Part shown: piece by piece, positions 51,120 to 60,000 of the stretch
How the letters are laid out: each line of letters opens with the position of its first letter
Numbering within the stretch: position 1 is the stretch's first letter
Source of the DNA: Methylocaldum marinum
Lineage (GTDB): Bacteria > Pseudomonadota > Gammaproteobacteria > Methylococcales > Methylococcaceae
Length of the DNA stretch: 64,000 nt
Direction of reading: 5' to 3'
Assembly (NCBI RefSeq): GCF_003584645.1
Contig: NZ_AP017928.1
Coordinates: 584,981 to 648,980, forward strand
Notes under the pieces: model-generated
Seen by the model: only the letters and a program-made list of their open reading frames with translations
Database searches by the model: none
Told to the model about the DNA's origin: nothing
Program-made: the position numbers and the translations under genes

Positions 51120-51998
51120 ATGAGTGATTTCGCCGCCTTTATCATGCGCGGCCGGATGCATGCGATCCTGGTCGCCGGCTTGTTCGGGATTTTCTCTTTG
51201 AAAGTGCTTCCTTTCGGTCTGCTCAGCGCTGCCGTTCTCGGGCTTGTGGCGTTACGCAGAGGCTGGCCGGAGGGGGTCGTCGTTGCGGTCGGCGCCGCGG
51301 TCCTGGTGTGGGCCGGCTGGTTCATGATGGAGCTTCGGCCCGGATTGAAGTTTCCGCTGGTGTTCGCACTTTGGCTGCCCCTGCTGTTTGCCGCGGAAGC
51401 CCTGCGGCGCACCGAGTCTCAGGGGCTGGCCCTGATCATCGTGGGATTGGCGGCCGCGGCCTTCGTCGTGGTGATGCATCTGGTCACCGGCGATGTCGTC
51501 GCGTTCTGGCAGGCATGGCTGATGCGCACCGTCGCTGCGGTACCCGGAGCCACGGTTCAGGGCTTCGAGCGCGAAGGCACCCTGCGCCTGATGAACGGCC
51601 TGGTTGCCGGGTTTTACGGGATGGGGCTGATGCTCAGCCTGTTGTGCGCCCGCTGGTTGCAGTCGCTGCTCTACAATCCCGGTGGATTCGGCCCCGAGTT
51701 TCGCCGTCTGCGTCTGCCGCGACTGGCCTTGCCCGTGGTTGTCGGTGCGCTTTGGGCAGCAGGTGCCGTGAACGTGATAATGGTGGCCGATCTCCTCATA
51801 GTGGGGATGATGATGTATTTCTTCGTGGGATTGGCGGTAATCCACGGGCTGGTTGCCATGCGCGGCATGCATTGGGGCTGGTTGGCTCCGCCTTACCTGG
51901 CTCTGATCTTCGCTTTCGTATATGCCGTGGTGGGGCTGGCGTTGATCGGCGCCACCGATGCCCTTATCGACTTTCGGGCCAGGGCGAGGAAGCGGTGA
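51120..51998 (+). CDS. DUF2232-like multi-pass membrane protein
   Basis: A 292-residue protein with about seven to eight membrane helices. The start MSDFAAFIMRGRMHAILVAGLFGIFSLKVLPFGLLSAAVLGLVALRRG at 51120 has GGCGGG upstream; the frame opens at 51054. Segments VVVAVGAAVLVWAGWF, LFAAEALRRTESQGLAL, LMNGLVAGFYGMGLMLSLLCARWLQSLLYNPGGFGPEFRRLRLPR and AVIHGLVAMRGMHWGWLAPPYLALI fit the DUF2232 (YybS-like) pattern. Function unknown. A rhomboid gene follows after 52 bases, so the two may be co-transcribed. Confidence 0.82.
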   Translation: MSDFAAFIMRGRMHAILVAGLFGIFSLKVLPFGLLSAAVLGLVALRRGWPEGVVVAVGAAVLVWAGWFMMELRPGLKFPLVFALWLPLLFAAEALRRTESQGLALIIVGLAAAAFVVVMHLVTGDVVAFWQAWLMRTVAAVPGATVQGFEREGTLRLMNGLVAGFYGMGLMLSLLCARWLQSLLYNPGGFGPEFRRLRLPRLALPVVVGALWAAGAVNVIMVADLLIVGMMMYFFVGLAVIHGLVAMRGMHWGWLAPPYLALIFAFVYAVVGLALIGATDALIDFRARARKR

Positions 51999-52050
51999 GC
52001 CGGCGAGCGGCCATGCGCCCGGCGGAAGGATTGAAATTCAGGATGGAACG

Positions 52051-52758
52051 ATGATTCCGTATCGAGACACGATTCCCACCCGATACACGCCGTGGATGAC
52101 CTGGACGTTGATCGTTTTGAACCTGGCCGCTTATGTCTATGCGGAGACATTGTCCCAACAGGACCTTTACTATTTCCTGAATCTGCATGGGCTGGTGCCG
52201 GCGCGGTACACGAATCCCGAATGGGCCGCCCGGGTCGGGTTCCCGGTCGGCGATTACACGCCGTTCGTGAGCAGCATGTTCATCCACGGCGGAGCGCTTC
52301 ATCTGGTTCTCAATCTCTGGCTGCTCTGGATATTCGGTGACAATGTCGAGGATCGAATGGGCAGCGTTCGGTTTCTGGCGTTCTATCTGCTTTGCGGTTT
52401 GACTGCCGGAATCGTCCACGTCTACACCAACGCCCACTCCAATATCCCGACGATCGGCGCGTCCGGCGCGATAGCGGGCGTCATGGGCGCCTATTATTTT
52501 CTGTTTCCCTACGCTCGCGTGGTGATCTGGATGTTTTTCCTGCCCTGGTTCGTCGAGGTGCCGGCCATCGCCTTCCTGGGGATCTGGGTGATGATCCAGC
52601 TTTACAAAGTCACCGTCGGACTGCCGTCCGACGAGCCTTTCGCCGACGTCGCCTGGTTCGGGCATCTCGGCGGTTTCATTGCCGGCATGCTCTCCTACCG
52701 CCTGTTTCTGCTCGCCGGACGCAAGGACGACTCCTATTACCGAAGTCATTCGACCTGA
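52051..52758 (+). CDS. Rhomboid-family intramembrane serine protease
   Basis: Inner-membrane protease of 235 residues with six or seven helices. The L1 loop region contains FIHGGALHLVLNLWLLWIFGDNVEDRMG, the catalytic Ser is in TIGASGAIAGVMGAYY (about residue 138), and the catalytic His in AWFGHLGGFIAGM (about 207). The NxxHGGxxH element is of the GlpG/YqgP group. Start at 52051 (MIPYRDTIPTRYTPWMTW), with GGATGGAA upstream; the longer frame from 51958 lies within the preceding gene. Substrate unknown. The glcD gene follows three bases after its stop. Confidence 0.93.
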   Translation: MIPYRDTIPTRYTPWMTWTLIVLNLAAYVYAETLSQQDLYYFLNLHGLVPARYTNPEWAARVGFPVGDYTPFVSSMFIHGGALHLVLNLWLLWIFGDNVEDRMGSVRFLAFYLLCGLTAGIVHVYTNAHSNIPTIGASGAIAGVMGAYYFLFPYARVVIWMFFLPWFVEVPAIAFLGIWVMIQLYKVTVGLPSDEPFADVAWFGHLGGFIAGMLSYRLFLLAGRKDDSYYRSHST

Positions 52759-52761
52759 TTC

Positions 52762-54258
52762 ATGGTTTACCGTGTCCATCCGTCCGAACGGATTTCCCAT
52801 GGTGTCGACCGCAACCGCTTTCTGCGCCTGTTGAGCGAGCATGTCGGAGGAGACGGGCTGCTGTTCGATCCCGAGGATCTCCGTCCCTACGAGTGCGACG
52901 GGCTCTCCGCATACCGGGAGCTGCCCTGGATCGTCGCTCTGCCGAAAACGATAGAACAGGTGCAGGCCGTGCTCCGTCTGTGCCGGGAGCACGGTGTCCC
53001 GGTGGTTGCGCGGGGCGCGGGCACCGGACTTTCCGGCGGCGCATTGCCGGTCGCCGATGCCGTACTGCTGAGTCTCGCCGGATTCAACGGGATCATGGCG
53101 ATCGACCGCGCGAACCGCACCGCCCGGGTCCAGCCGGGGGTTCGCAATCTCGCCATCTCCGAGGCGGCGGCGCGTTACGGACTTTATTATGCGCCCGATC
53201 CGTCGTCCCAGATTGCTTGTACCATCGGCGGCAATGTGGCGGAGAACTCGGGCGGCGTTCATTGTCTGAAGTACGGCTTGACCGTGCACAACGTCCTTCA
53301 GGTGCGGCTCGTCACCCTGGATGGCGAACTCCTGACACTGGGCGGATCGGGATACGACGGACCCGGTTACGACCTGTTGGCATTGATCACGGGCTCCGAG
53401 GGATTGCTGGGCGTGATCGTCGAGGTTACCGTGAAGCTGCTGCCGATTCCCCCTTGCACGCAGGTGCTATTGGCCTCTTTCGATAGCGTCGAGGAGGCGG
53501 GGAGAGCGGTGGCCGCCATCATCGGCGCCGGTCTGGTGCCGGCCGGCCTCGAGATGATGGACAACATCACCATACGGGCGGTGGAAGATTTCGTGCACGC
53601 GGGATATCCGATCGATGCCGCGGCAATCGTGCTCTGCGAATTCGACGGCATCGGCGAGCAGGTGGAAAGCGATCTCCTCAAGGCGGGGGATGTTTTCCGC
53701 ACTCAGGGCGCGACCGGGGTGCGTCAATCGACCAGCGAAGCCGAGCGCAAGCGATTCTGGGCGGGCCGCAAGGCAGCCTTCCCGGCGGCGGGGCGGATTT
53801 CGCCCGATTATTACTGTATGGACGGCACCATTCCGCGCAAGCGTTTGCCCGAGGTGCTGCGGCGGATTTCCGAGCTTTCGGCGCATTATGGGCTGGTAGT
53901 GGGCAATGTGTTCCATGCGGGAGACGGCAATTTGCATCCTCTGATTTTGTACGACGCGAACAAATCCGGCGAGCTGGAGCGGGTGGAAGAGCTGGGCGGA
54001 AAAATCCTCGAAGCTTGCGTCGATGCGGGCGGGACCATTACCGGCGAGCACGGCGTCGGGGTCGAAAAGATCAACCAGATGTGCGTTCAGTTCGGGGCGG
54101 CCGAACTGGCCCAATTCCATGCGGTCAAACGGGCTTTCGATCCCGGAGGCTTGCTCAATCCGGGAAAAGCGGTTCCGACACTGCACCGCTGTGCCGAATT
54201 CGGCGCGATGCATGTCCGTGGCGGACAGATCGCACATCCCGAGCTGGAGCGTTTCTGA
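52762..54258 (+). CDS. glcD: Glycolate oxidase FAD subunit
   Basis: Catalytic FAD subunit, 498 residues, of the membrane-associated three-subunit glycolate oxidase, which converts glycolate to glyoxylate. The FAD-binding type 4 signature PVVARGAGTGLSGGALP (about 77-93) is followed by VQPGVRNLAISEAAARYGLYYAPDPSSQIACTIGGNVAENSGGVHCLKYG, the PCMH-type fold core, and by the C-terminal GNVFHAGDGNLHPLILYD and TGEHGVGVEKI. Its end, AFDPGGLLNPGKAVP, is standard. It shares one base with glcE (TGATG), so all three subunits are made coupled. Confidence 0.95.
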   Translation: MVYRVHPSERISHGVDRNRFLRLLSEHVGGDGLLFDPEDLRPYECDGLSAYRELPWIVALPKTIEQVQAVLRLCREHGVPVVARGAGTGLSGGALPVADAVLLSLAGFNGIMAIDRANRTARVQPGVRNLAISEAAARYGLYYAPDPSSQIACTIGGNVAENSGGVHCLKYGLTVHNVLQVRLVTLDGELLTLGGSGYDGPGYDLLALITGSEGLLGVIVEVTVKLLPIPPCTQVLLASFDSVEEAGRAVAAIIGAGLVPAGLEMMDNITIRAVEDFVHAGYPIDAAAIVLCEFDGIGEQVESDLLKAGDVFRTQGATGVRQSTSEAERKRFWAGRKAAFPAAGRISPDYYCMDGTIPRKRLPEVLRRISELSAHYGLVVGNVFHAGDGNLHPLILYDANKSGELERVEELGGKILEACVDAGGTITGEHGVGVEKINQMCVQFGAAELAQFHAVKRAFDPGGLLNPGKAVPTLHRCAEFGAMHVRGGQIAHPELERF

Positions 54259-55319
54259 TGGACGCCGATCTCAGTGAGAGCCTGTGTGAAGCTGTATTGC
54301 GCGCGGGAAACCCGGAAACGCCGCTTATGATCGTCGGCAGCGGGAGTAAAGCGTTTTATGGCAGGAAAGCCGCCGCCAGCGTGCTGGAAACCGCGGGGCA
54401 CACCGGAATCCTGCGCTACGAGCCGACCGAATTGGTGATGACCGCGCGTTGCGGCACGCGGCTTTCCGAGATCGAATCCGTTCTGGCCGAGCGCGGCCAG
54501 ATTCTGCCTTTCGAACCGCCTCATTTCGGTGAGGGTGCAACCCTCGGAGGCACGCTCGCCTGCGGGTTTTCCGGGCCGCGTCGGCCCTATGCGGGTTCGG
54601 CGCGCGATTGTTTGCTGGGTTGCGGGATTCTGAACGGCAAAGGCGAGATACTGTCGTTCGGCGGCGAAGTCATGAAAAACGTGGCCGGCTTCGATGTGTC
54701 CAGGCTCATGGTTGGCGCCATGGGCACGCTGGGGGTGCTCCTGGAGGCGTCGATCAAGCTGGCGCCCAAGCCCGAACGCGAGCTGACGGTCTGTTTCGAA
54801 AGAACCGTCGAGGACGCCTTGAATGACATGAACCGTTGGTGTTCCGAGCCGTGGCCGTTGTCCGGACTCGCCCACGACGGTACCCGAGTCTACGCGCGCC
54901 TGTCGGGCTCGGAGCGGGCCGTCGATGCCGTACACCGGAAATTCGGCGGGGAAGTTTGCGAGGAGGGCGATGCGTTCTGGGAGGACTTGCGCGAACAGCG
55001 CCACGAATTCTTCAGTACCGAGAGCCCTCTTTGGCGGATATCCCTGGCACCGGCCACTCCGGTCTTGAATTTACCGGGTACCTGGTTCTACGACTGGGGC
55101 GGCGCGCTGCGCTGGCTGAAGACCGATGCGTCTGCCGAGACCGTATTTCGGGCGGCCGAAGCGGCGGGCGGACATGCCGCGCTGTTTCGGGGACGGAGCG
55201 ATGACGGGCGGGTATTTCAGCCCCTGACCGGCGGTTTGAAATCTTTGCATGCGAATCTGAAGCGGGCGTTCGACCCCAAGGGTTTGTTCAACCCCGGCCG
55301 GTTGTACGAGGATTTCTGA
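54258..55319 (+). CDS. glcE: Glycolate oxidase subunit GlcE (FAD-binding)
   Basis: Second FAD-binding subunit, 353 residues. MIVGSGSKAFYGR opens the FAD domain; VMTARCGTRLSEIESVLAERGQILPFEPPHFGEGATLGGTLACGFSGPRRPYAGSARDCLLGCGILNGKGEILSFGGEVMKNVAGFDVSRLMVGAMGTLGVLLEASIKLAPKP follows, the whole family core being intact. It ends LKRAFDPKGLFNPGRLYEDF. The start ATG overlaps the glcD stop by one base; a longer frame from 54015 is not used. It is also coupled to glcF by TGATG. Confidence 0.95.
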   Translation: MDADLSESLCEAVLRAGNPETPLMIVGSGSKAFYGRKAAASVLETAGHTGILRYEPTELVMTARCGTRLSEIESVLAERGQILPFEPPHFGEGATLGGTLACGFSGPRRPYAGSARDCLLGCGILNGKGEILSFGGEVMKNVAGFDVSRLMVGAMGTLGVLLEASIKLAPKPERELTVCFERTVEDALNDMNRWCSEPWPLSGLAHDGTRVYARLSGSERAVDAVHRKFGGEVCEEGDAFWEDLREQRHEFFSTESPLWRISLAPATPVLNLPGTWFYDWGGALRWLKTDASAETVFRAAEAAGGHAALFRGRSDDGRVFQPLTGGLKSLHANLKRAFDPKGLFNPGRLYEDF

Positions 55320-56524
55320 TGCAGACGAAGCTCGCCGATTTCGTCAAAGACACGCCCGAAGGCCGGGAGGCGGATGCGATCCTCAGAAATTGCGTACATT
55401 GCGGCTTCTGTACCGCCACCTGTCCGACCTATCAGCTCCTGGGAGACGAATTGGACGGCCCGCGCGGGCGGATCTATCTGTTGAAGCAGATGCTGGAGGG
55501 CCAGCCGGTCACCGCCAGGACGCAATTGCACCTGGATCGCTGCCTGAGCTGCCGGGCCTGCGAAACGACTTGTCCATCCGGCGTCCGCTACGGCCGGCTG
55601 GCCGATATCGGCCGGGGCATGCTGGAGCAGAAGGTCCGGCGTCCCTGGCTGCGACGCCTACAGAGATGGGCACTGCGCAAGCTGCTGCCGTATCCCGAGC
55701 GCTTCGGCGCGGCACTGGCACTTGCCAGGCTGGCCCGGCCTATCTTGTCGGCTACCTTGCGCGCCAAGATTCCACACAAAGCTCCGGCCCCGGCGTGGCC
55801 GGCCGCGAGACATGCCCGCCGGGTACTGATGCTGGAAGGGTGCGTGCAGCCCGCCATGGCGCCCGGTATCGACGCCGCCGCCGCGAATGTCCTGGACCGG
55901 CTCGGCATCAGCGCGATTCGCGGCGAGGGCAGCGGTTGCTGCGGCGCCTTGAGCTATCATCTTGCGGCGCACGAGGAGGGCACGGCGTTCATGCGGCGCA
56001 ACATCGACGCCTTATGGCCGCATATCGAACAAGGGGCGGAGGCGATCGTCAGTACCGCCAGCGGCTGCGGATTGATGCTCAAGGAATATGGCGATGTGTT
56101 GAAACACGACCCCGTCTACGCCGGAAAGGCCGAACGCGTCTCCCTGCTGGCCAGGGATATCGGCGAAATTCTGGCCGGAGAAGATTTGTCCCCGCTGCGG
56201 AAATCGAAGCCTTGCAGAATAGCGTTCCATTCTCCGTGTACGCTGCAGCACGGGCAAAAACTGGCCGGGCTGGTCGAACCCCTGCTGTCCGACCTGGGAT
56301 TCGAGCTGACCCCCGTAGACCAGCCGCATCTCTGCTGCGGTTCGGCGGGAACCTACGCCTTTCTGCAGCCCGATCTTTCCCAAAAGCTTCTCGCCGATAA
56401 ACTCCGGGCACTGGAAGAGGGCCGTCCCGAATGCATCGCCACCGCCAATATCGGCTGCCGGGCTCACTTGCAGTCCGGATCCAAGGTGCCGGTCCGCCAT
56501 TGGATCGAGCTGCTTCCGTTTTGA
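55319..56524 (+). CDS. glcF: Glycolate oxidase iron-sulfur subunit
   Basis: Fe-S subunit of 401 residues that passes electrons from GlcDE to the quinone pool. Two 4Fe-4S sites are present: CVHCGFCTATCP (about 22-33) and CLSCRACETTCPSG (about 73-86). Two cysteine-rich CCG domains follow: EGSGCCGALSYHLAAHEEG in the first and DQPHLCCGSAGTYAFLQPDLS in the second. It is full length, complete, and last in the glcDEF set. A possible terminator hairpin (CGTCCGT/ACGGACG, 56528-56567) lies just behind the stop, with an 11-G run in its loop. Confidence 0.95.
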   Translation: MQTKLADFVKDTPEGREADAILRNCVHCGFCTATCPTYQLLGDELDGPRGRIYLLKQMLEGQPVTARTQLHLDRCLSCRACETTCPSGVRYGRLADIGRGMLEQKVRRPWLRRLQRWALRKLLPYPERFGAALALARLARPILSATLRAKIPHKAPAPAWPAARHARRVLMLEGCVQPAMAPGIDAAAANVLDRLGISAIRGEGSGCCGALSYHLAAHEEGTAFMRRNIDALWPHIEQGAEAIVSTASGCGLMLKEYGDVLKHDPVYAGKAERVSLLARDIGEILAGEDLSPLRKSKPCRIAFHSPCTLQHGQKLAGLVEPLLSDLGFELTPVDQPHLCCGSAGTYAFLQPDLSQKLLADKLRALEEGRPECIATANIGCRAHLQSGSKVPVRHWIELLPF

Positions 56525-56536
56525 TCCCGTCCGTGT

Positions 56537-56547
56537 GGGGGGGGGGG
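56537..56547 (+). repeat. Homopolymeric tract of eleven G
   Basis: GTGT is followed by eleven consecutive G, then CAATGAGC. It is placed between the glcF stop and the next promoter, in the loop of a possible hairpin whose arms are CGTCCGT and ACGGACG. Such tracts are prone to slippage. Confidence 0.85.
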
Positions 56548-56601
56548 CAATGAGCGCTGGTACGGACGTTCATTGTGTATAAGCAAATTTGTCACGATTG
56601 A

Positions 56602-56630
56602 TTGACAATGTAATAAAAACATTACTATAT
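56602..56630 (+). promoter_or_regulatory. Probable sigma70 promoter with internal dyad
   Basis: TTGACA at 56602-56607 is a perfect -35. CTATAT at 56625-56630, 17 bases later, serves as -10. The spacer contains the dyad GTAAT-AAAAAC-ATTAC, which could be an operator. It points to the giant gene, whose ATG is about 390 bases downstream. Confidence 0.6.
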
Positions 56631-57027
56631 TCGCGCCCATCGACTGAATCCCGACTCTCATTATTTGCGGGGAAGACGTGGCCGTTTTTCCCGATTTTTC
56701 AAGACAAGGTTCAAGCCGACGTCTTGCGCTGGCCCGACGCGGTCCTCTCACGGCAGGACCCCGGGTGGTTGCCGACATGCGGCCGGCGGATGCCTGTCGA
56801 ACCATCACGGCTTCACTTTTGGTCAAGCGCGCCGCCCTTTGGCTTTGCTGCTTGCCAGCCGTAACGCGTCGGCAAAGATTTTCGATGCTAAGCGAAAAGG
56901 CGCTGAACGGTTCGATCGCTGAATAGGTGCGGATTTCCCGAGTACGGCTCACGAACGTCTGAGCTTCCGTCCGGAGACCCGAAGTCCTAGCAAAAAACAA
57001 CAAGGTAGGAAAATCTCAGGGGGAGTC

Positions 57028-60000
57028 ATGCCAAATCTTGCGCTCGCGGATCTCGTCATTCCTTATTTGTTGAAAGGGGAAAATCTCGGCGCGAACCACG
57101 CCGCCCTCTCCACCATCCGCGTGGTATCTTTCGAAACGGCATCCGACGGATTCGGTACGGTGATTCGCGGCAAAGCCGAGATCAATGGTTCGGCGCGCAT
57201 CGATGTAGAGGGCGGCCGCCTCGTGGTTGACGCTCAGAACACCGAAACGGCGCCGCCTTTTGATCCGCAGCGCAGGTCGCCGATCTTCGATATCCGGGAA
57301 ACCACCATCGATTTCGAGCTGTTCGTCCCGCGCCAAGCCTCGGACATTATTGCCTCGGCTGCGGGCACTCTCACCGCCGCCGGGTTTACGCCGGCCGGCA
57401 ACGTATTCGACTTCTGGGACCCCAACCCGAACTCGTCCAGCGGGGCGCCCAGTGATTACCCCTCCAGCGGATTCGTCTTCGACTTCATCATCAATGCGCC
57501 ATCGATACGCCCGCCGTTCTTGCATCCGGCAAAAATGACCGACCGCGGATCGCTGGTTCCCGATCCCGATTTCCAGGAAGTCGCCATCCGTCTGCCGAAG
57601 CTGCGCTTCCGGCTGGCCCACGGCAACGCGCTGAACAGCCAGCTCTCGTTTAAGCTGGTGTCCGCGGGGGTCGAAGGTCTCGACGATCCGGGCGACATCG
57701 ATATGGCGGAACTGGTCTCGATGGATCCGCCTTACGCGTTCGTCGGCGGGCCGCAGGATCGCGTGATCGGATTCGGCTTCCGCAAGGCGGTGCTCGATCT
57801 TTCCGCCAATGCCACTCCGCCTGCGGTCGTCGAGAAATTCGGGTTCGGCGACGACTGGTCGGGGCTTTATCTCCCGGAGGCGCGGATTTTCATTGCACCC
57901 GATGGCGCCCGCGATTTGGCCTTCGAGGCAGGCATCGAGGATTTGCTGATTGGTTTCGGCGACAGCGCCGGCGTCTCCGGGGATTTCGAAGTGGCGCTGA
58001 TCAATCAGGGGGAGGGGGAGCTTGCTCTCAATGCCCGTTTCTTCGATGCCGAAAACAAGGCCTACGGCATCGATCGCCTGTCCGCGACCACTGCCAGCGT
58101 TTTACTGCCCGAGCGGACCCGCATGGTGGTCGACATTCAGGGTGGACTGCCGCCTTATCAGTGTTCGCTGGCGGTGAATGGCGGCCAGCCTCAGAACGGG
58201 CGTTTGTTCGAAATCGACCTGTCGGATGAGCCCGAAACCCTGCTGATCAGCGTGCAGGATGCCACCGGGGGAGCGGCGAAGGCGGCCACGTTCTCGATCG
58301 AGGCGCGCAAGCGTACGCCCCAGGAGGTGCTGGGCATTCCCGGGGAGCAGCCCTTGCCGGTCGAAGCGGCGGCCATCGATCCGCCGGCGAGCGGCACACC
58401 GCGCATCGTCATAGCCAGACAAACCGACCGTGATGTCATTCTTACCACGGATCCTCAGGACGCCAACGTCATGTGGTCCATAGTCGGCGGGCCTCCCGGC
58501 GAGACGGGGCCCGCCGTCAGCTTCACCGTTCCCGTTCCGGCGGGCGCGAATGTTACCGTCAAGGCGCGTTTGCCGGAGGTTCCCGTTCCGAGCGAACTTG
58601 ATTTCTATTTTTATTTGGACGAGCCGGAGTCGGTCTCGCCGGCGAACGAGTCCAGTGCGCTCGGTGCTTATGCGAGCGTTTCCGAAAATCTATGGACGAC
58701 GCGCGCCAATGGCAGGCTGCGGTCGGATTTGCGCGAACCCGGCGGAGAGGCGGCGCTGCAGCGTTATCGCGATGTGTTTCAGGAGCACGTGCCGGCATTC
58801 GCTACGCTGATGGTCACTGGGGAAGCGAGCTACGACGGTCGTGGAACGACCTCCAGGCGCGATTACAATTATGCCTTGGCGCGAAGGCGTGCTATCGCCG
58901 TGCGGGAAGGATTGAAAGCAATCTTCAAGGACAAGAATTTCGAATTCGTTATCGATCCCGAGCCGCGCAATCCGGCCGAACACGAAGACCTCTTTGGCTG
59001 GACGGAGAACTGGAAAAAACACGGGGCTCCTGCCGAGCGGGATTATTGGCGTGCCACGGTGACCCTGCCGTCCGATCTGGGCCGGCCCGAGCAGAACGGC
59101 ACCGCGACGGTGACGCGTCCGGAAACCTCGCCCCCGCCAGTAATCCCCCATCGAGATCCGCCGCCGCCCGATGCGCCGCCGCCGCCGAGCTGGTTCCGCT
59201 CGGCCAGGATCAAGATGCGCTTGTTCAAGAATACCCTGGTAGCGGGCGAGATCGCCGTGGAGATCGATTTTCAGACGGCTGCCGAGGAACGCCTCAGAGC
59301 GTCCGGCGGGACTCAGGAATCGACGCCGTCGAAACTTCGAACCTTGCGGAACGGCGCACCGCTGGCTCCCGATAATCCCGCTGACGGCATCACGATGCTC
59401 CGGGTCCACTGCCAGTCGGACCAGACCTCCGGCCGCATCACTACGCTTCTCCAGATCGGGGCGGACCCAGCCGACACGGACGGACTTCTGGCCGCGGGAT
59501 GGTTGCCGGGAGAGCAGCCGAACCCGGGCAAGGATTTTTGGCTTACTCTCCTGGGTTCCTATATCTCGTTCTGGCCGCTACTGGTCGAGATGACGAGCGG
59601 AAATCGCGGAGCGATCGAAGACGCAGTGCTCGACGGGGCGGCGCTGGCCATCCCGGGAGTCGTCGCCGCCTTGCCCTGGTTCCACGTCGAACGGGTGATT
59701 CTGTTCGGCGGCGAATATCTCCAGCGCGAACGAGGCGGGGCACTGGAAGGCTATTTTCTGTTCGACGTGGAAGCTGACTGGTCGGCGAAAATTTCGATTT
59801 TCGGCTTCGACCTTTTGGAAATTGAAAATCAGCATCCGCTCGCCGTACGCTACAAGGCCATCGGCCTGCGCTTCGGCAACCGCGAGGATGACGACAATGA
59901 CCAGTTCGTGCTGCGCCCGGTGTTCGACGCCTCGCGCGGTTACACCATCGACGTGGCCCGCGGCGGATCGCTCCGGATCGCCCCGCCGTTCGACAATATT

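Larger units (their letters stand above)
56525..57027. other. Intergenic region with promoter and G-tract
   Basis: Holds the G11 run, a TTGACA promoter and a leader of about 390 bases ahead of the giant gene. Frames between 56589 and 57003 on both strands show no family resemblance. Confidence 0.6.

Noticed and set aside
50900..51127. 75-codon plus-strand ORF
   Set aside because: Random-looking composition, and it runs into the start of the DUF2232-like gene.
51964..53289. 441-codon minus-strand ORF
   Set aside because: Antisense to the rhomboid gene and glcD, both of which have clear catalytic motifs.
56464..57003. 179-codon minus-strand ORF between glcF and the giant gene
   Set aside because: Overlaps the end of glcF and the promoter region, with no family resemblance.
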